Assembly (NCBI RefSeq): GCF_040954645.1
Contig: NC_092807.1
Span: forward strand, 2,480,001 to 2,544,000
From: Diabrotica undecimpunctata
Taxonomy: Eukaryota; Arthropoda; Insecta; Coleoptera; Chrysomelidae
Length of the DNA: 64,000 bases
Direction of reading: 5' to 3'
The first letter of the stretch is position 1; each line of letters starts with the position of its first letter. This document shows, piece after piece, positions 10,957 to 22,289 of this stretch. Under the pieces are notes generated by a model. That model saw only the letters and a list, made by a program, of their open reading frames with translations. It was not told the origin of the DNA and did no database searches. Both the position numbers and the translations under genes were made by a program.

Positions 10957-12671
10957 ATAGAATAGAATAGAATAGAATATTCTTTATTAATCCCATCAGA
11001 TCACATTGTGATATAGGACAAGTCATATAGTACATAAAGCATGATCAACAAGTTATATAGGACAATTACATAAAACAAAATCAATAAAATATAAAAAAAA
11101 AAAGATATGCGATATAGAGCGTCTCTGAACCCGTCGGTCCTCATTCCCTGTAGTTTTTTATTAAGTCAAAATAATCATTTAGGTTGTAAACGCATAATTG
11201 GATCAAGCATGCTTTTAATTTAGTTTTGAATTTTTGAATATTATTTTCATTTCTTATACATATTAAGTGGCAAACAATTGTAAAATTTAGATCCTGCAAA
11301 ATCAGGGCTAGTTTCAAAGAGAGTTGTGGAGTGTTTACACACACTTATCAACCTCCCGTGTCTTGTCGGGTAATTATGAAAGTCAGAGTTAAGGGTAAAA
11401 TTTTGAAATTTAGTTTTGACGTGAATAATACACTTATAAATATATAAAGCATGAAAACTCAACAGTCTGTGTTCAATAAAATATTTACGACATGATTGTC
11501 TATTATCAATATTGAATATCAATCTAAGAATTCTCTTTTGAGTTATAAAAACAGAAGAGTTTCTAGAGTTTCCCCACAAGACAACATTATAGGCCATATA
11601 TGAATAAACCAATGCATAATACACACTTATCAATTGATTGGTGTTAAATAGAGTTTTCAACTGAAGGATCGCATAGTAACCCTTATTCATTGTTTTGCAG
11701 ACTTTAGTGACATTTTCATCCCATGTCGTATTACTTTCTAGAATGCTACCAAGAAATAGTGTTGTATCACTAAAGGGTATTTCCTCAGAACTAACTGTGA
11801 TTTTATAACCATGGGATGGCTTACAGCACGAGTAGAACTGCATACAAATAGTTTTCTTTGCATTTACCATTAAAGAGTTCCTTTTACACCAGGTTGTAAA
11901 TTTTTGTGCTACTAAGTTCATTTTTGAAATAAGTTCGACTTCAGTTGACTCGTCAACTACAATTGTTGAATCATCTGCATAAAGAACTGTATGGTCTGCA
12001 GTTAAAAAATTTATCAAATCATTGACATATAGAAGAAATATTAAGGGTCCCAATACGGAGCCTTGCGGTACACCTTGATCAAGATTAAAAATAGATGACT
12101 TCTTATTATCGACTTTTACTAGGAATTTACGATGTTGTAAGTATGACCTTAACCAGTTCAAGAAATGACCCCGAAAACCAAGGGCTTCTAATTTATGTAG
12201 TATAATTTCAATGTCAATAGAGTCAAAAGCCTTAGTTAAGTCAAAAAAGAGTGCACCCACATACCTTTTCCGATCCAAAGCAGCGTGGATATAATTAAAT
12301 AATGAAATAGAAGCACTCTCTATAGATTTATTAGGAAGAAACCCATGCTGGCATTTATTTAAGATATCATATTTATTCAGAAAATTTAACATTTTACTGT
12401 AAATACACTTTTCGATAATCTTAGAGAGTACACTTGTTACGGTGATTGGCCTGTAATTATCAACCAAACATGGATCTCCCTTTTTGAAAATTGGACTAAC
12501 TACTCCCGTTTTAAGGTCACTTGGAAACTTGCCATCCTTGATAGATAGGTTGATGATGTGAGACAGAACAGGAGATATATATGAAGAAATGTATTTAATT
12601 ACTTTAGTGGGGATTTGATTAATACCTACTGAGCTGGTAGAAATCAAATGGTCACTCCCGGAGTGCCACAT
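10957..12671 (-). mobile_element. 5'-truncated Jockey/CR1-type LINE
   Basis: The element runs on the minus strand and its 3' end is marked by a pentanucleotide repeat (ATAGA units, 10957-10978) next to a short 3' untranslated region containing TTTATTAATCCCATCAGATC. Pentamer 3' tails of the ATTCT type are typical of CR1- and Daphne-like LINEs. The 5' side stops around 12640-12671 just upstream of the RT domain, so ORF1 and the endonuclease are lost. I found no convincing target-site duplication. Confidence 0.8.
11141..12671 (-). pseudogene. Reverse transcriptase (Jockey/CR1-like), nearly intact RT domain
   Basis: A long open frame (11247-12671, 474 codons) covers the RT and thumb. It begins near VGINQIPTKVIKYISSY, then VSPIFKKGD, NYRPITVTSVLSKIIEKCIY, QHGFLPNKSIESASISLF, GALFFDLTKAFDSIDIEIIL, LDQGVPQGSVLGPLIFLLYV and the catalytic LYADDSTIV. 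The end of the frame is FAGSKFYNCLPLNMYKK. A one-base shift there is followed in the next frame by NENNIQKFKTKLKACLIQL to 11141, which looks like the original C-terminus. All RT catalytic aspartates are present. The methionine at 12671 is a chance start in a truncated gene. Confidence 0.87.
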
Positions 12672-13039
12672 CCCGTTTTTTTACACACTTTTTCTTTATA
12701 CATGCATGAATAGTTCATATTCCGATTCATTTTTTTTTTTTTTTATTTTGGAGCTACATACACTTTTTTTATTTTTCCATATTTTTAATACTATACAATG
12801 CCGGTTTTACGAACACCTTACCATGTCAGTTGGCCTAATGTTAGATTGAAAAGAAAACTAAGTTTTAATGAACAAAAACAAAAGTAAGAGTAAAAGTCCA
12901 GAGTAAACTTTAAAAGTTTTAATTCGTCGAGCATTTTTGGATTTCCATAATTATAGAAAATATTTTTTAAATTAATCAAAATGGTTAATTAAACAGAATA
13001 ACAACAACGCGTAGAATATTTAATATTACAAAAAGAAAT

Positions 13040-13640
13040 ATGAAACTTTACCATGGAGTCACATCATCTTTTATTTTTAATTATATCCAAAATTCTTCGT
13101 GGCATAGTTTTTAACAAGTACTGGCAAAATTCTGCTGTAAATGAATCAAGTATTTCTTGCAATTTTTGCTTAAATTCGTTGACGGGCCTGGCAGGATATT
13201 TCCTCAATACTTTTTTTATTTCGCGTCACAAATTTCTATTGGTGACTGTTGGAAACCCAGTCCAGAACTTGTATACTGTAGAATTTAATCCATTTTAAAC
13301 TATTTTTTGGGTATGACAACCTGCGCCGTCCTGTTGGAAGACAAAATCTTCCGCTGATGTTAAACAGTGTTTCATAATCGGTAAAAGAGATTCTTTTAAA
13401 ATATTCAAATATTTGTCCGTATCTACATTCCCATCGATAAAATGTAACTTTCCCACACCTTTAGACGACATGCTGCCCCAGATCATGACAAATGCAAGAA
13501 ATTTGACTTTTCTCTTCAGACAGTCGGGATGGAAAGCTTTATTTTTCCTGCGAATGATGCGACTCCTACTGTCTCCAATACACACTTCAAATCTTAACTC
13601 ATTACTTCATTATATGTGGCATCTCTTAGTAAATGTGTCC
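13040..13640 (-). pseudogene. Tc1-like transposase fragment
   Basis: The open part (13295-13585) contains IGDSRSRIIRRKNKAFHPDC, FVMIWGSMSSKGVGKLHF and VFQQDGAGCHTQ, which hold the second catalytic Asp of a Tc1-type DDE domain. Continuing on the minus strand through shifts, SSGLGFQQSPIEICD corresponds to a decayed SPDLNPIEN box. The C-terminal PRRILDIIKNKR resembles the usual Tc1 end. No terminal repeats were found, and the first catalytic Asp region is missing. It is a dead relic. Confidence 0.72.
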
Positions 13641-13649
13641 TAATGCTCT

Positions 13650-14960
13650 TCTGACCATTTTTACCTATTTACCTAAATTTCATAGGGGGGCCAAATAAAT
13701 AGCTGTTATCTACATGCGTCACAATATCTAAAAAAGCTAATGGAAACATTGTTCCAATCATCGAATGATTTCGTAATGAGTCATTTGCTCAAGATTATCT
13801 CAATATCAATTACATTCGCATCTACCGGAAGCTGAAACTTAAATATTAGCAATACACAGTGAGGATTCATATAACAGTTAGACACTAGAGAGGCCCTATT
13901 TGCTCTAAATTAACTTACACAGTGACGCTTAGATGTTAATCAAGAGATGCGCAACGATTTCACATACTCTAAAAAGGCTTTCATCTGGATACACTGCGAA
14001 TCGTTCAAAAAAATTATTGCAATAAAAGGTACTGACGATAAAGAGCTGCAAATCAATCTAAATTTATATTCGAATTGGAAATCATTGATCACAGAATTGA
14101 CAGGTTTTAGTAGATATGCCAAAACAATAAACAAAATATTAGAAAATAAGACGAAGAAGACACAAGGATAAAATTTTATAAGGAAAAAAAGAAACCTACA
14201 TACCTATTCTATTATATTGACACAAATATAATAATATACCTCTATACCTTTTAGAACCCAAACTAACAAAACGAGATTTCTCAAAAGGGTGAAATGCATT
14301 ACCACAGTTTACAGAAACATAACTGAAGACATTTCTGAATATTTAGTCAACAAATGTTTCATCCATCAAAATATAAACAAAAAAATTATTAAAGAAAACA
14401 GCTTGAACAAATGGGAAATTAGCTTAATGTCAGCAAACGTTCCTCTAGGAGCCATACTAGTAATCTATTATTCTTCTATATACTAGTATTCTTGTATAAA
14501 AAACTCTCTTTTCGTAGAGTTCTTGAAGTATCTGCATATTAAAGGAATAAAACTTATGTGTTTTGAGTGTCTTTCTCACAATCTGACATAACTTTACCGC
14601 TTGTTCTGCTTCTGTTTCTTAGGAGCTGGTGAGCTCTGTAACAAATGTTCCCAAAACTTTTTTTTGAGCTTCCACATCCACATTTGGTACTCGCCGGTTG
14701 TTACTTCTTTTATTTACTACCGAACCGATATTGGAGAACTTTATTGGTTTAACACCAAATTAATAATGTACCTGTGGCCTACACCACGATTTGGATTTAG
14801 TGGAAGAAGTGCCTTCCCTTGTACACACTTCTCAATCTTTATTTACATTCCATAGAGAGAATTCCATACATAAAATTTACAAAAGCATCTTTATTAAAAG
14901 AAAGTTTATTATTAGGTTATTTTTAGATTATGTTTTTAATTATGTATTAACTGTATTAAT
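13650..14960. other. No recognisable gene
   Basis: Several frames of 60-85 codons lie here (for example 13947-14171 and 14289-14486) but none carries a motif I can name. SANVPLGAILVIYY near 14430 weakly recalls a GVPQGAIL box of a reverse transcriptase, without supporting neighbours. I leave the stretch unassigned. Confidence 0.4.
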
Positions 14961-14967
14961 TATTATT

Positions 14968-15160
14968 AATATCAGATGTCGCTATTGCGTCCGTTTCGAA
15001 GCCATTTTATCGTTGCTTCCCAAAGACAGAAAAGATTAATTTTCACGTTGAGAACGCCTATGAATAACTGTTCTGATGAGCTTTATTAAAGCGAAATACG
15101 TATCAACAGATACATAGTCGATTTGTACGTGAAATGAAATCTTGACTGTCTTTTTAATTT
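14968..15160 (+). repeat. Hammerhead-bearing repeat unit, copy 1
   Basis: This unit (ATATCAGATGTCGCTATT, GAAGCCAT, GTTGCTTCC, AAGACAGAAAA, TTTTCACGTT, the ribozyme motif, TACGTGAAAT, AATCTTGACTG) is shared with 9780-10020, where it exists as a direct and an inverted partial copy. It is non-coding. The shared sequence extends past the ribozyme on both sides, so the ribozyme is one part of a larger mobile unit. I cannot assign it to a named family. Confidence 0.7.
15058..15117 (+). ncRNA. Type-I hammerhead ribozyme motif, copy 1
   Basis: The catalytic core is complete: CTGATGA (15073-15079), helix II GCTTT/AAAGC with an ATT loop (15080-15092), GAAA (15093-15096), a minimal helix III around a four-base loop, and the cleavage triplet ATC (15102-15104). 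Helix I pairs CTGTT (15068-15072) perfectly with AACAG (15105-15109). After an AATAA/ATA internal loop, CTATG (15058-15062) pairs perfectly with CATAG (15113-15117). Open helix I with a very short helix III is the layout described for hammerheads of Penelope-like elements. Cleavage is predicted after 15104. Activity is inferred, not shown. Confidence 0.82.
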
Positions 15161-15164
15161 TATT

Positions 15165-15875
15165 TTTAATTATTATCTCTTTCAAATGCAATTTTTTGAC
15201 AACCGCTGAGTAAAAAATAATGAATTATAACCCATTGGACAGAAAATTAAATGCTCTTTAACAAATGTGCTATTTAATCCTGTTCCATTTAAAATTGTAA
15301 GGGTAACCCTTGCGCAAAGGTTGAACGCTAGGGGTTAAAAATATTCACTGAAAATGACTCCATTTAAGACAAAAACTTACCTGTAAATATGATATGTATA
15401 CATACATGAAATCTTTTGGCATTCACAGTTATCTACCATTTATTGGACGATTTCTATGTACACATCCACATCGCCTACATAAACGACTTTCATCATAAAA
15501 CAGTCATCTAACAGTTCCTTAGTTTTTAACGCCAATATCAATTCCGTAATTAGAATGAACTTATTTACATTTCCCATAAAAATTTCGTTATCTTCGATTT
15601 AGAATATAAAAAAGACGATTTTACAGTATAGTTATTGAGGGTCATCAAAATTCCATCAATCTATTTTATAGCACCACAAATATTTTAGAATTTATAAACG
15701 ATTGATATGTGAGAGATATAAATAAGTGCAAACTAAAAAAAAGATATAAATATGTATTTTTTTAATCGCTTTGGGTCAGACTAATTTAGATGTTCTCTAG
15801 TGGAATGGATGTTAATGAAGTGTGTTGAACGAATGTATATGTAATAGTGGAAATAATATATTTTTGTATCATCAT
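15165..15875. other. No recognisable gene
   Basis: AT-rich sequence without long frames or transposon ends. It ends at the possible target-site duplication CTTTGAAT of the next LINE. Confidence 0.5.
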
Positions 15876-15883
15876 CTTTGAAT

Positions 15884-16458
15884 AATTCTTCTTCTTCTTC
15901 TTCTTCGGCTTTTTCCATTATGAGTTCGCCGTTTTCGTCCTCCACAGCACTCTATTCTCCCAGTCACCTTCTCTGAGGTCTCTATCTATCATAGCATTTC
16001 CGACGTATGTTTTCCATCTTGTAGCAGGTCTTCCTCTCCGTCTTCTTCCCGGCGGGTCCCAGTTTAATATTCTTTTCAGCCACCTATGCTCTGGCATTCT
16101 TTGTACATGTCCGTACCACTGCAGGGCTCTGTTTTCCAACTTTTTTGTAATTGAGCATTTTATTTCCATTCTGTTCCATATTTCCTCCGTTCTTATTCTA
16201 TCCGCTCTTGTGATTTGTAGATATCTTCTCATAAAGTCTAGTTCAACTGTTCTTATTTTATTTCGTATTGTTGTTGTCATTGGCCATACTTCCGCTCCAT
16301 ATAGGGTGAACAATTCCGAAATTAATAATGCTTTCTGTTATATTTTTATTCCTCCCATAAAGAAGCTGTTTTGGCAACCTTGTTTTTATTTGCTGCCTTA
16401 CCTCTTTTTCTATTTTTCTGTCGCTAGATAATTTTTTGACAGGGACACACCACACTAG
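15884..16458 (-). mobile_element. 3' fragment of a non-LTR retrotransposon
   Basis: Minus-strand C-terminal remnant of an RT polyprotein. The frame at 15918-16313 reads GAEVWPMTTTIRNKIRTVEL, then FMRRYLQITRADRIRTEEIW, LQWYGHVQRMPEHRWLKRIL and the basic GRRRRGRPATRWKTYV near the end. A second frame (up to about 16450) supplies the preceding KKLSSDRKIEKEVRQQIK. The 3' end carries a tail of six GAA units. An 8 bp direct repeat CTTTGAAT (15876-15883 and 16459-16466) may be the target-site duplication, though it is short. Only the end of the element is present. Confidence 0.75.
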
Positions 16459-16514
16459 CTTTGAATCTAAACCTGACATACTTTTTCCCCAAGTGGAATT
16501 CGCTCTGAAAAGAC

Positions 16515-16935
16515 GTAAATTAAAAAAAACAGTAGACTAATTTAATATGCGAGACATGGACAGTCAAAGAATCAGATAGACGCTTTTGAAATCTAGACAT
16601 AAAGACGACTCATCGGTTCTAGATGAAATTGAACCCAATCAGCATCCCTCTAGTATTGTTTACACTAAAATTTTAAAGTTCATTGGTCATATCCATCGTA
16701 GTGATCATAAAATGGAGCGGTTGGTGGTCCAAGGAAGGCCTTAGAGTCAACGCCAACTCGGCAGATCCCCACAGCGATAGGCAGACATCACGAAAAAGCT
16801 TCTCAACAAGCAGTATACTGAGACAGTACATGTAATAGATGACCACGACCAATCGAGAAATATCATTAATTAGACTGAGAGCTGCTGAAGCTCACTGATC
16901 AACCACAACACATCTGCCAAGATGTTAATGACTAT
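16515..16935 (+). mobile_element. 3' fragment of an RTE-like LINE
   Basis: Plus-strand remnant. Reading through shifts gives PSSIVYTKILKFIGHIHRSD, HKMERLVVQGRP, QLGRSPQRWADITKKLL and HVIDDHDQSRNII. These correspond to the GHI-R-D and RLVVQGK boxes and the Arg-rich RSP-RW end of insect endonuclease-reverse transcriptase proteins. It ends in a short ATGATG-rich tail near 16930. Stops occur in all frames. It belongs to a different family from the neighbouring 15884-16458 piece. Confidence 0.65.
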
Positions 16936-17149
16936 GATGATGGGATAATTTTATTCCTAAATAGTTTTACATTTATTGTTTAGAATAGACTAAATAATTA
17001 AACTTGTTTAACTATTTAGTCTTTAATTGCTACCTTCCAACGAATGAGGTCTTTTAAAATTACCATAATTTTCTGGTTCAACTATTAAAATTCACGATTA
17101 AATCCACTAGGAAACTGGTGTAAAATTGGTACAGCATTCTTTGTAGATC

Positions 17150-20110
17150 ACCTTAGTTCTCTAATTTCTTCAATCCAATATTGACTAATAAAAAAACTGA
17201 CTGGAAGAACTTCAAAATAAACTTTGAACACAAAATTAATCTTGCTGTGCCATTGAGAAACACGATGTAACTTGATGTGAAATTAGAAGTTTTAATAAAA
17301 AATGTCCAACATGTAGCTTGGGAAAATACTCCACAATAACTTCAAAAACAAATCGGAACAACTATCCAAAAGAAATCAGATAACTCATAGTAGAAAAAAG
17401 AAAGTTAAGAAAAATTGTCAGCAATACAGAGCTCCACGAGACAAAACTAGTCTAAATAATGCTACATAAAAACTAAAAAGGAGATCTTCTTCTCATTGCG
17501 CCGTCTCCTTTCGAAGGTTGGCGATCCAAATGGCAATTGTAGTTTTGGAAACTGCTGCGGGAAAGATCTCTGCGGTGAGCGGTCGAACCATCTCCTCAGG
17601 TCTTTCAGCCACGAGTTCTGGCGTCTTCCTACTGATCTTTTGCCCTGTACTTTTCCTTCCAGTATAACTTGAAGTAATTCATATCTTTCGCCTCTCAGCA
17701 CATGACCCAAGTATTGCATTTTCCTCTCTTTGATTATTCTTAGTAATTCTTTTTGTTTACACATGCGACGAAGTACCTCAACATTAGTAACTCTTTGTAC
17801 CCATGGAATCCTCAACATTCGTCTGTATATATACATCTCAAAGGTATCTATTCTTTTTTCTATTTCAGAGTCCATTGTCCAACTTTCAAAGCCATACAGT
17901 AAGACAGAAAAAACGTAACATCTGATCATTCGGATTCTAAGCTGTAGACTAAGGTCTGATCTTGTAAAAAATGTTTTAATGCTCATGAATGTTTTCCTTG
18001 CTTGTTCGATTCTTGATAGGATTTCTTTTTTTGGATTACACTGACTATTGATATTTGTTCCCAAATATTTTATGGAATTTACCTGTTCTATTATTTGACC
18101 CTTGGCATACACCTGTACGTTTATTGGTGTCTTTGAAAATACTAAAGTTTTAGTTTTGGAAACGTTTAGATGTAAACCGAACATTTCGCTGTGGTGAACT
18201 ACCGCATTTATTATATTTTGTAGTTCTCGGAGGAGAACTTCTTCTAAAAAGGAGATACAGAATATAAAAAGTTCAACAACTGATTTCTTTTTAAGTAATT
18301 TAACAACTGACCCGAACACAGATTATTCGTTATGGAAGGCAACACAAAGAATGAGGAGACCAATTATTTATTTTCCTCCCATCAAGATACAAAATAACAC
18401 CTTCGCTAGAAGTAACGAACAGAAAGCACAACGATTTGTAGATTATTTACAAAGTACGTTCAAACCCAACTATAATTATGGTGAAGGACTGAAATGGAAA
18501 GAACCATTCCAAACCGAAGAAAGAATAACGAATAATCATTTAGAGAAGAATCAACAGAGATAAAAGAGAATATAAATCCTAAAAAAACTTCAGGACATGA
18601 TCTCTAACATGTATTGTAGAACAGGAGAACTATTAAAAAATCTACCAAGAAAAGCCATAGTTAAGCTGACACACCTAATAAATGCTGCTTTTAGATTGAG
18701 ATATGTTCTCAGACCCTGGAAAGTAGTCGAAGTCATTATGATCGCCAAACCAGGTAAACTTTCTAATTAAGTGACATTCTATCGACCAATATCACTCCTT
18801 CCGGTGATGTCAAAAGAATTTGAAAAACTTATATTGAAAAGATTAAAACCAATAATAGAAAGAAAAAATGTTATACCAAATCATCAATTTAGTTTCAGAA
18901 ATAAACATTCCACTATACATCAAGTTCACAGAATAACGAATATAATGGAAAAACCTTAGAAGAAAAGAAAGTCTGCTTTAAAATCCTCTTGGACGTATCA
19001 TAGGCATTTGATAAAGTCTGGCATGAGAGTTTAAACTATAAACTAAGAACGTTCATGCCTAACCAGTAATCAGAAATCTTAGAATCATACATTGTGAATA
19101 GATATTTCAGAGTAAAACAAGAAAAAGTGTACACCGATTTCAGGGAAACCAAAGCTGGCGTGCAACAAGGGAGTATATTAGGACCGGTCTTGTACCTATT
19201 GTATACGTGTGACATTCCAAAGCTAGAACAAAACACTATTGCCACCTTCGCAAATGATACAGCCATACTAGCGATAGGAGACACTAGTAAAGAAGCGATT
19301 GATAAGTTGCAACTATCAGTAAATACTATACATACCTGGACCAGAAAATAAAAAAACACTTAAATGAGATTAAATCTTAAAAAATATTTAGTTTATAAAT
19401 AAAAAAATAGAAAATTTCGCAGTTAGAATAAATGATACCCAAGTTCCTTATGCAACATCAGCAAAATACTTGGCATCACCCTAGACGCGAGGCAGCGCTG
19501 GAAAGTCCATGTCAAAAAGTAAAGAGGGGAGCTTGATATTAGATATAAGAAATTGTATTGGCTGATTGGAAAAAATTCATTATTATCCATTCATAATAAA
19601 TTATCCATTTACAAGCAAGTACTGAGGTGAGTATAGGTATATGGGTGCCAACTCTGTGGCTGTACCAAAGCTAGTAATATACATATTATCCAGAGATTTC
19701 AAAACAAAGAACTGAGGAACATTGTTGATGCTCCTTGATATATCCGTGATAGCAACCTCCACCAGGACTTGGGAATGGAAACTGTAACCGAAGTAATCAA
19801 GAAAACAGCAGCAAGTCAGCAGAGGCTCTATAGTCATGTGAATGTCGAGGAAATTCAGCTTCTTGACAATACTGATCTAAAGAGAAGACTCATAAGGACA
19901 AAATCATTTGAGTTAGTGTAAATATATAACAGTTTAATGTAAAAAGCAGAGTATAGTACTGTGATGTTATTGCATGTTAGTTGTAGTGTTTACTGTTCAA
20001 TGTCCAATTGTTCAATGTACAATATTTGCAGGGTCACCAATATTCCGTGGTTGTGTGAATGCGTGTGTGCTAAACTTATTTTCCACGGAAACAAAATAAA
20101 AATAATAATA
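17150..20110 (+). pseudogene. Decayed Jockey-like LINE ORF2, split by a younger LINE
   Basis: Read through many shifts, this is most of a Jockey-type ORF2. The linker after the endonuclease begins near 17180 (KKTDWKNFKINFEHKINL). LKRRY at 17475 continues after the younger LINE into YSLWKATQRMRRPIIYFPPI and the long frame 18351-18563. RT motifs follow: TFYRPISLLPVMSKEFEKLI, AFDKVWHESLNYKL, AGVQQGSILGPVLYLLYT and FANDTAILAIG, where the usual YADD is FAND, a lost catalytic Asp. The thumb (YATSAKYLGITLDARQRW) and the C-terminus (LKRRLIRTKSFELV, stop at about 19918) are readable. An A-rich 3' end lies near 20100. It is an old, inactive copy. Confidence 0.82.
17486..18243 (-). mobile_element. 5'-truncated family A LINE inside the Jockey relic
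   Basis: Flanked by identical 13 bp copies of CTAAAAAGGAGAT (17473-17485 and 18244-18256). Removing it rejoins the Jockey reading KLKR/REIQNIK. The minus-strand frame holds only the RT thumb and C-terminus: VNSIKYLGTNINSQCNPKKE, VLLYGFESWTMDSEIEKRID, YIYRRMLRIPWVQRVTNVEV, YLGHVLRGERYELLQVILEG and KVQGKRSVGRRQNSWLKDLR. It ends with a GAAGAAG tail next to the duplication. The sequence is clearly related to 5646-7100 and 28362-29481. The apparent protein start near 18319 lies in host sequence and is artificial. Confidence 0.9.
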
Positions 20111-20114
20111 AGAT

Positions 20115-20810
20115 CAAATAAAACGTAGAAAAAACTGTTAATAATATTTACAACAATAAGTTTCGTAAAACGTAATTAATTCTCGAAAGGAAGGTATTTT
20201 TGTATGTATCGCGGACTGATGCAAATTGTGACTGATTGATTACTAAACTAAACATACATTCTTTGTTTTAAAAGCCAGATGATATACTCCAGTATTATCG
20301 GCCTGGTCTCTTGTGATATCATTGCTTACAATATAATATTTCGTTTCCCATACATGAAAAATGCAACTTCAACACTCACTTAAAGTTAATGTTTGGGCAG
20401 CAACTTTATTAAACAAATTAATAGGTTATCACATTCTACCTGGAAATTTAAATATAAGATCTGGTATTTAATTTTTGAATAGAAAAGTTATAATTATTCG
20501 TAATTAGCTTGTCGCTGCAGTAGTAATAGATAAAATAAGAGCAAGCCATATAGTACATAGCCAGTACGTATTTTGAATGACACGATTATCTTTGTCATAA
20601 GTTTTTTGTCTTTGTTTATAAGTTTTTTGGAAACTGTAAGATTAAAAAAAATTAAAAAAGGAATTTAAAGAACAATCGGATTTTAGAGAAAAAAGAGGAA
20701 AACATCTAGGTACATATTAAAAAATAATAGTAAAAAGAACAAACGGAAAAATCGAGTGAGACAAACTTTGATCATATTTCGCATGAAATTACAAACTATT
20801 TAAATCATGT
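20115..20810. other. No recognisable gene
   Basis: AT-rich sequence after the Jockey 3' end. No frame, repeat pair or splice context stands out before the next LINE's target-site duplication at 20811. Confidence 0.5.
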
Positions 20811-20823
20811 ATGCCTTCTTATA

Positions 20824-21422
20824 GATAGAACATATCTTCTTAGATAGAACAAATCCAGGAATATATCTACCTAGGCCAAATCCTGAAACTAGACAAAGAA
20901 CCAAAGTGCGGAAATTACTAGAAGAGCAAGAGTAGCATGGGCAGGATTTGGAAAACTTAGTTGGATACTTAAGAACCGCAAAATACCCTAATACTTGAGG
21001 AGCAAAGTGTTCAACCAATGCATCCTTCCTATCAATGACATATGGATGTCAAACCTGGACCCTAACCAAGACAAACATGAATAAACTAGTCACAACAATG
21101 GAAAGAGCAATGTTAGGTATACGACTGTCACATAAAAAGAGGAACGACTGGGTAAGATCCAAAACAAAAGTTGAGGACATAGCAACAAAAATTACCATAC
21201 TGGACAAAAAGACCAACGTTGGAATACTACAATACAACATTGGAGACCTTACGAAAGTAAAGGACCAAGAGGAATACCACAGATGAGATGGGTTGATGAC
21301 ATTAAAAGAATAGCCGGAACAAATTGAAAATATTTTGCTCAGGATAGAGACCGATGGAAGGAGTTGGGAGAGGCCTATATCCTATATAATATTTACGACA
21401 GAAGGCTAAGAAGAAGAAGAAG
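20824..21422 (+). mobile_element. 3' fragment of a family B LINE
   Basis: Plus-strand C-terminal RT remnant: YIYLGQILKLDKEPK, then SMTYGCQTWTLTKTNMNKLV, TTMERAMLGIRLSHKKRNDW and VRSKTKVEDIATKI. Shifted pieces of the RGIPQMRWVDDIKRIAG end and an RRRRR-like tail encoded by GAAGAAGAAGAAG follow. Imperfect 13 bp duplications ATGCCTTCTTATA (20811-20823) and ATGCATTCTTATA (21423-21435) flank it with one mismatch. The closest relative in the window is 24793-25153. Confidence 0.8.
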
Positions 21423-21435
21423 ATGCATTCTTATA

Positions 21436-21900
21436 CAAAATTAGAATAAATAATATGAAAATTACTATGCACTTGATAAAGATTGACCACAAGAAAAGAA
21501 AACTGATTCACGTGCGCAGTTACCAGATATATTCAATTAAGAAATGAAAAGAGATTTTTCTCATTAACGACAATTTTTCGTTGTCTATAATAAGCTACAA
21601 CGTTTTTATAGATTATATGAGCCGACTATAAAATAAAAAAAAAATGTCCAACGTAAAAAAACTATACATTTCTTCTTGTATATTCAATTCCCTGAAACTA
21701 GCAATTATCTTTAAAATGCAAATTAAATGATGAACATAACAGTCAGAGAAAACCGTCCGAATGGCAATATACAACCCAAAACACGTGTAATAAATTAAGA
21801 AGCCGGTTACTCAAATTATCTTCATCTTCATAATAATTTCCTTGTGAATGTTAATTAATTTTGAAATAATTAATTTAGATGGCTAATTTTTACTAATTAT
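21436..21900. other. No recognisable gene
   Basis: AT-rich sequence. Its last 40 bases are pyrimidine-rich and contain a branch-point-like CTAAT, leading into the candidate exon at 21913. Confidence 0.45.
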
Positions 21901-21912
21901 TATTTATTACAG

Positions 21913-22134
21913 TGGTCTGCGGGTTTCCGTCTTGAAACTGAGGATATCGTTATTTTATGCAATGTTGATGTTGCGCCCGAATTTTATCATGTGGACGCTG
22001 AACCCAACAAGAAAAAAAGTGTTGATTTTTGTCTACATTATAAGTATTGCAATATTCCTAGTAAAAAGTCTTACAGTGCTGTACAAGATCGTCCAAAATT
22101 GGTATCAGAACAAATGTTGAGACACGTCTTAGAA
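21913..22134 (+). CDS. Candidate internal exon of an unidentified host gene
   Basis: A 222 bp stretch is open for exactly 74 codons (WSAGFRLETEDIVILCNVDV to LVSEQMLRHVLE). It is bounded by an acceptor-like TTTATTACAG at 21903-21912, with a branch-point-like CTAAT upstream, and a donor-like GAA/GTTAGT at 22135. Length and frame fit a phase 0-0 internal exon. Base composition and codon variety look more coding than the surroundings. I do not recognise the protein; it has no LINE or transposase motif. It may instead be a relic of an unknown repeat. An internal in-frame ATG is absent from the first third, so the short frame at 21932 in another register is a shadow. Confidence 0.4.
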
Positions 22135-22143
22135 GTTAGTGTT

Positions 22144-22167
22144 ATAGTCACATTTTAATGTGACTAT
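22144..22167. repeat. Perfect short hairpin
   Basis: ATAGTCACATT and its exact complement AATGTGACTAT are separated by two T residues, just downstream of the candidate exon. It could be a transcript hairpin or a chance palindrome; no further context supports a role. Confidence 0.5.
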
Positions 22168-22289
22168 ATTCGGCTTTTTTGTTTTCGTTTTGGTGCTTCC
22201 TTAGATCTCTCTTTTGATATGTCAGGGTCTAAAAGTAAATAAAAGTTTCACGAAATGTCTTCGGGTCTTTATCACAATTTCCAATATAT

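Noticed and set aside
14289..14486. Possible reverse-transcriptase box (VPLGAIL)
   Set aside because: A single weak motif without neighbouring RT motifs in any frame.
18241..18319. N-terminal extension of the LINE frame at 17462-18319
   Set aside because: The target-site duplication at 18244-18256 shows that this part is host sequence read on the wrong strand.
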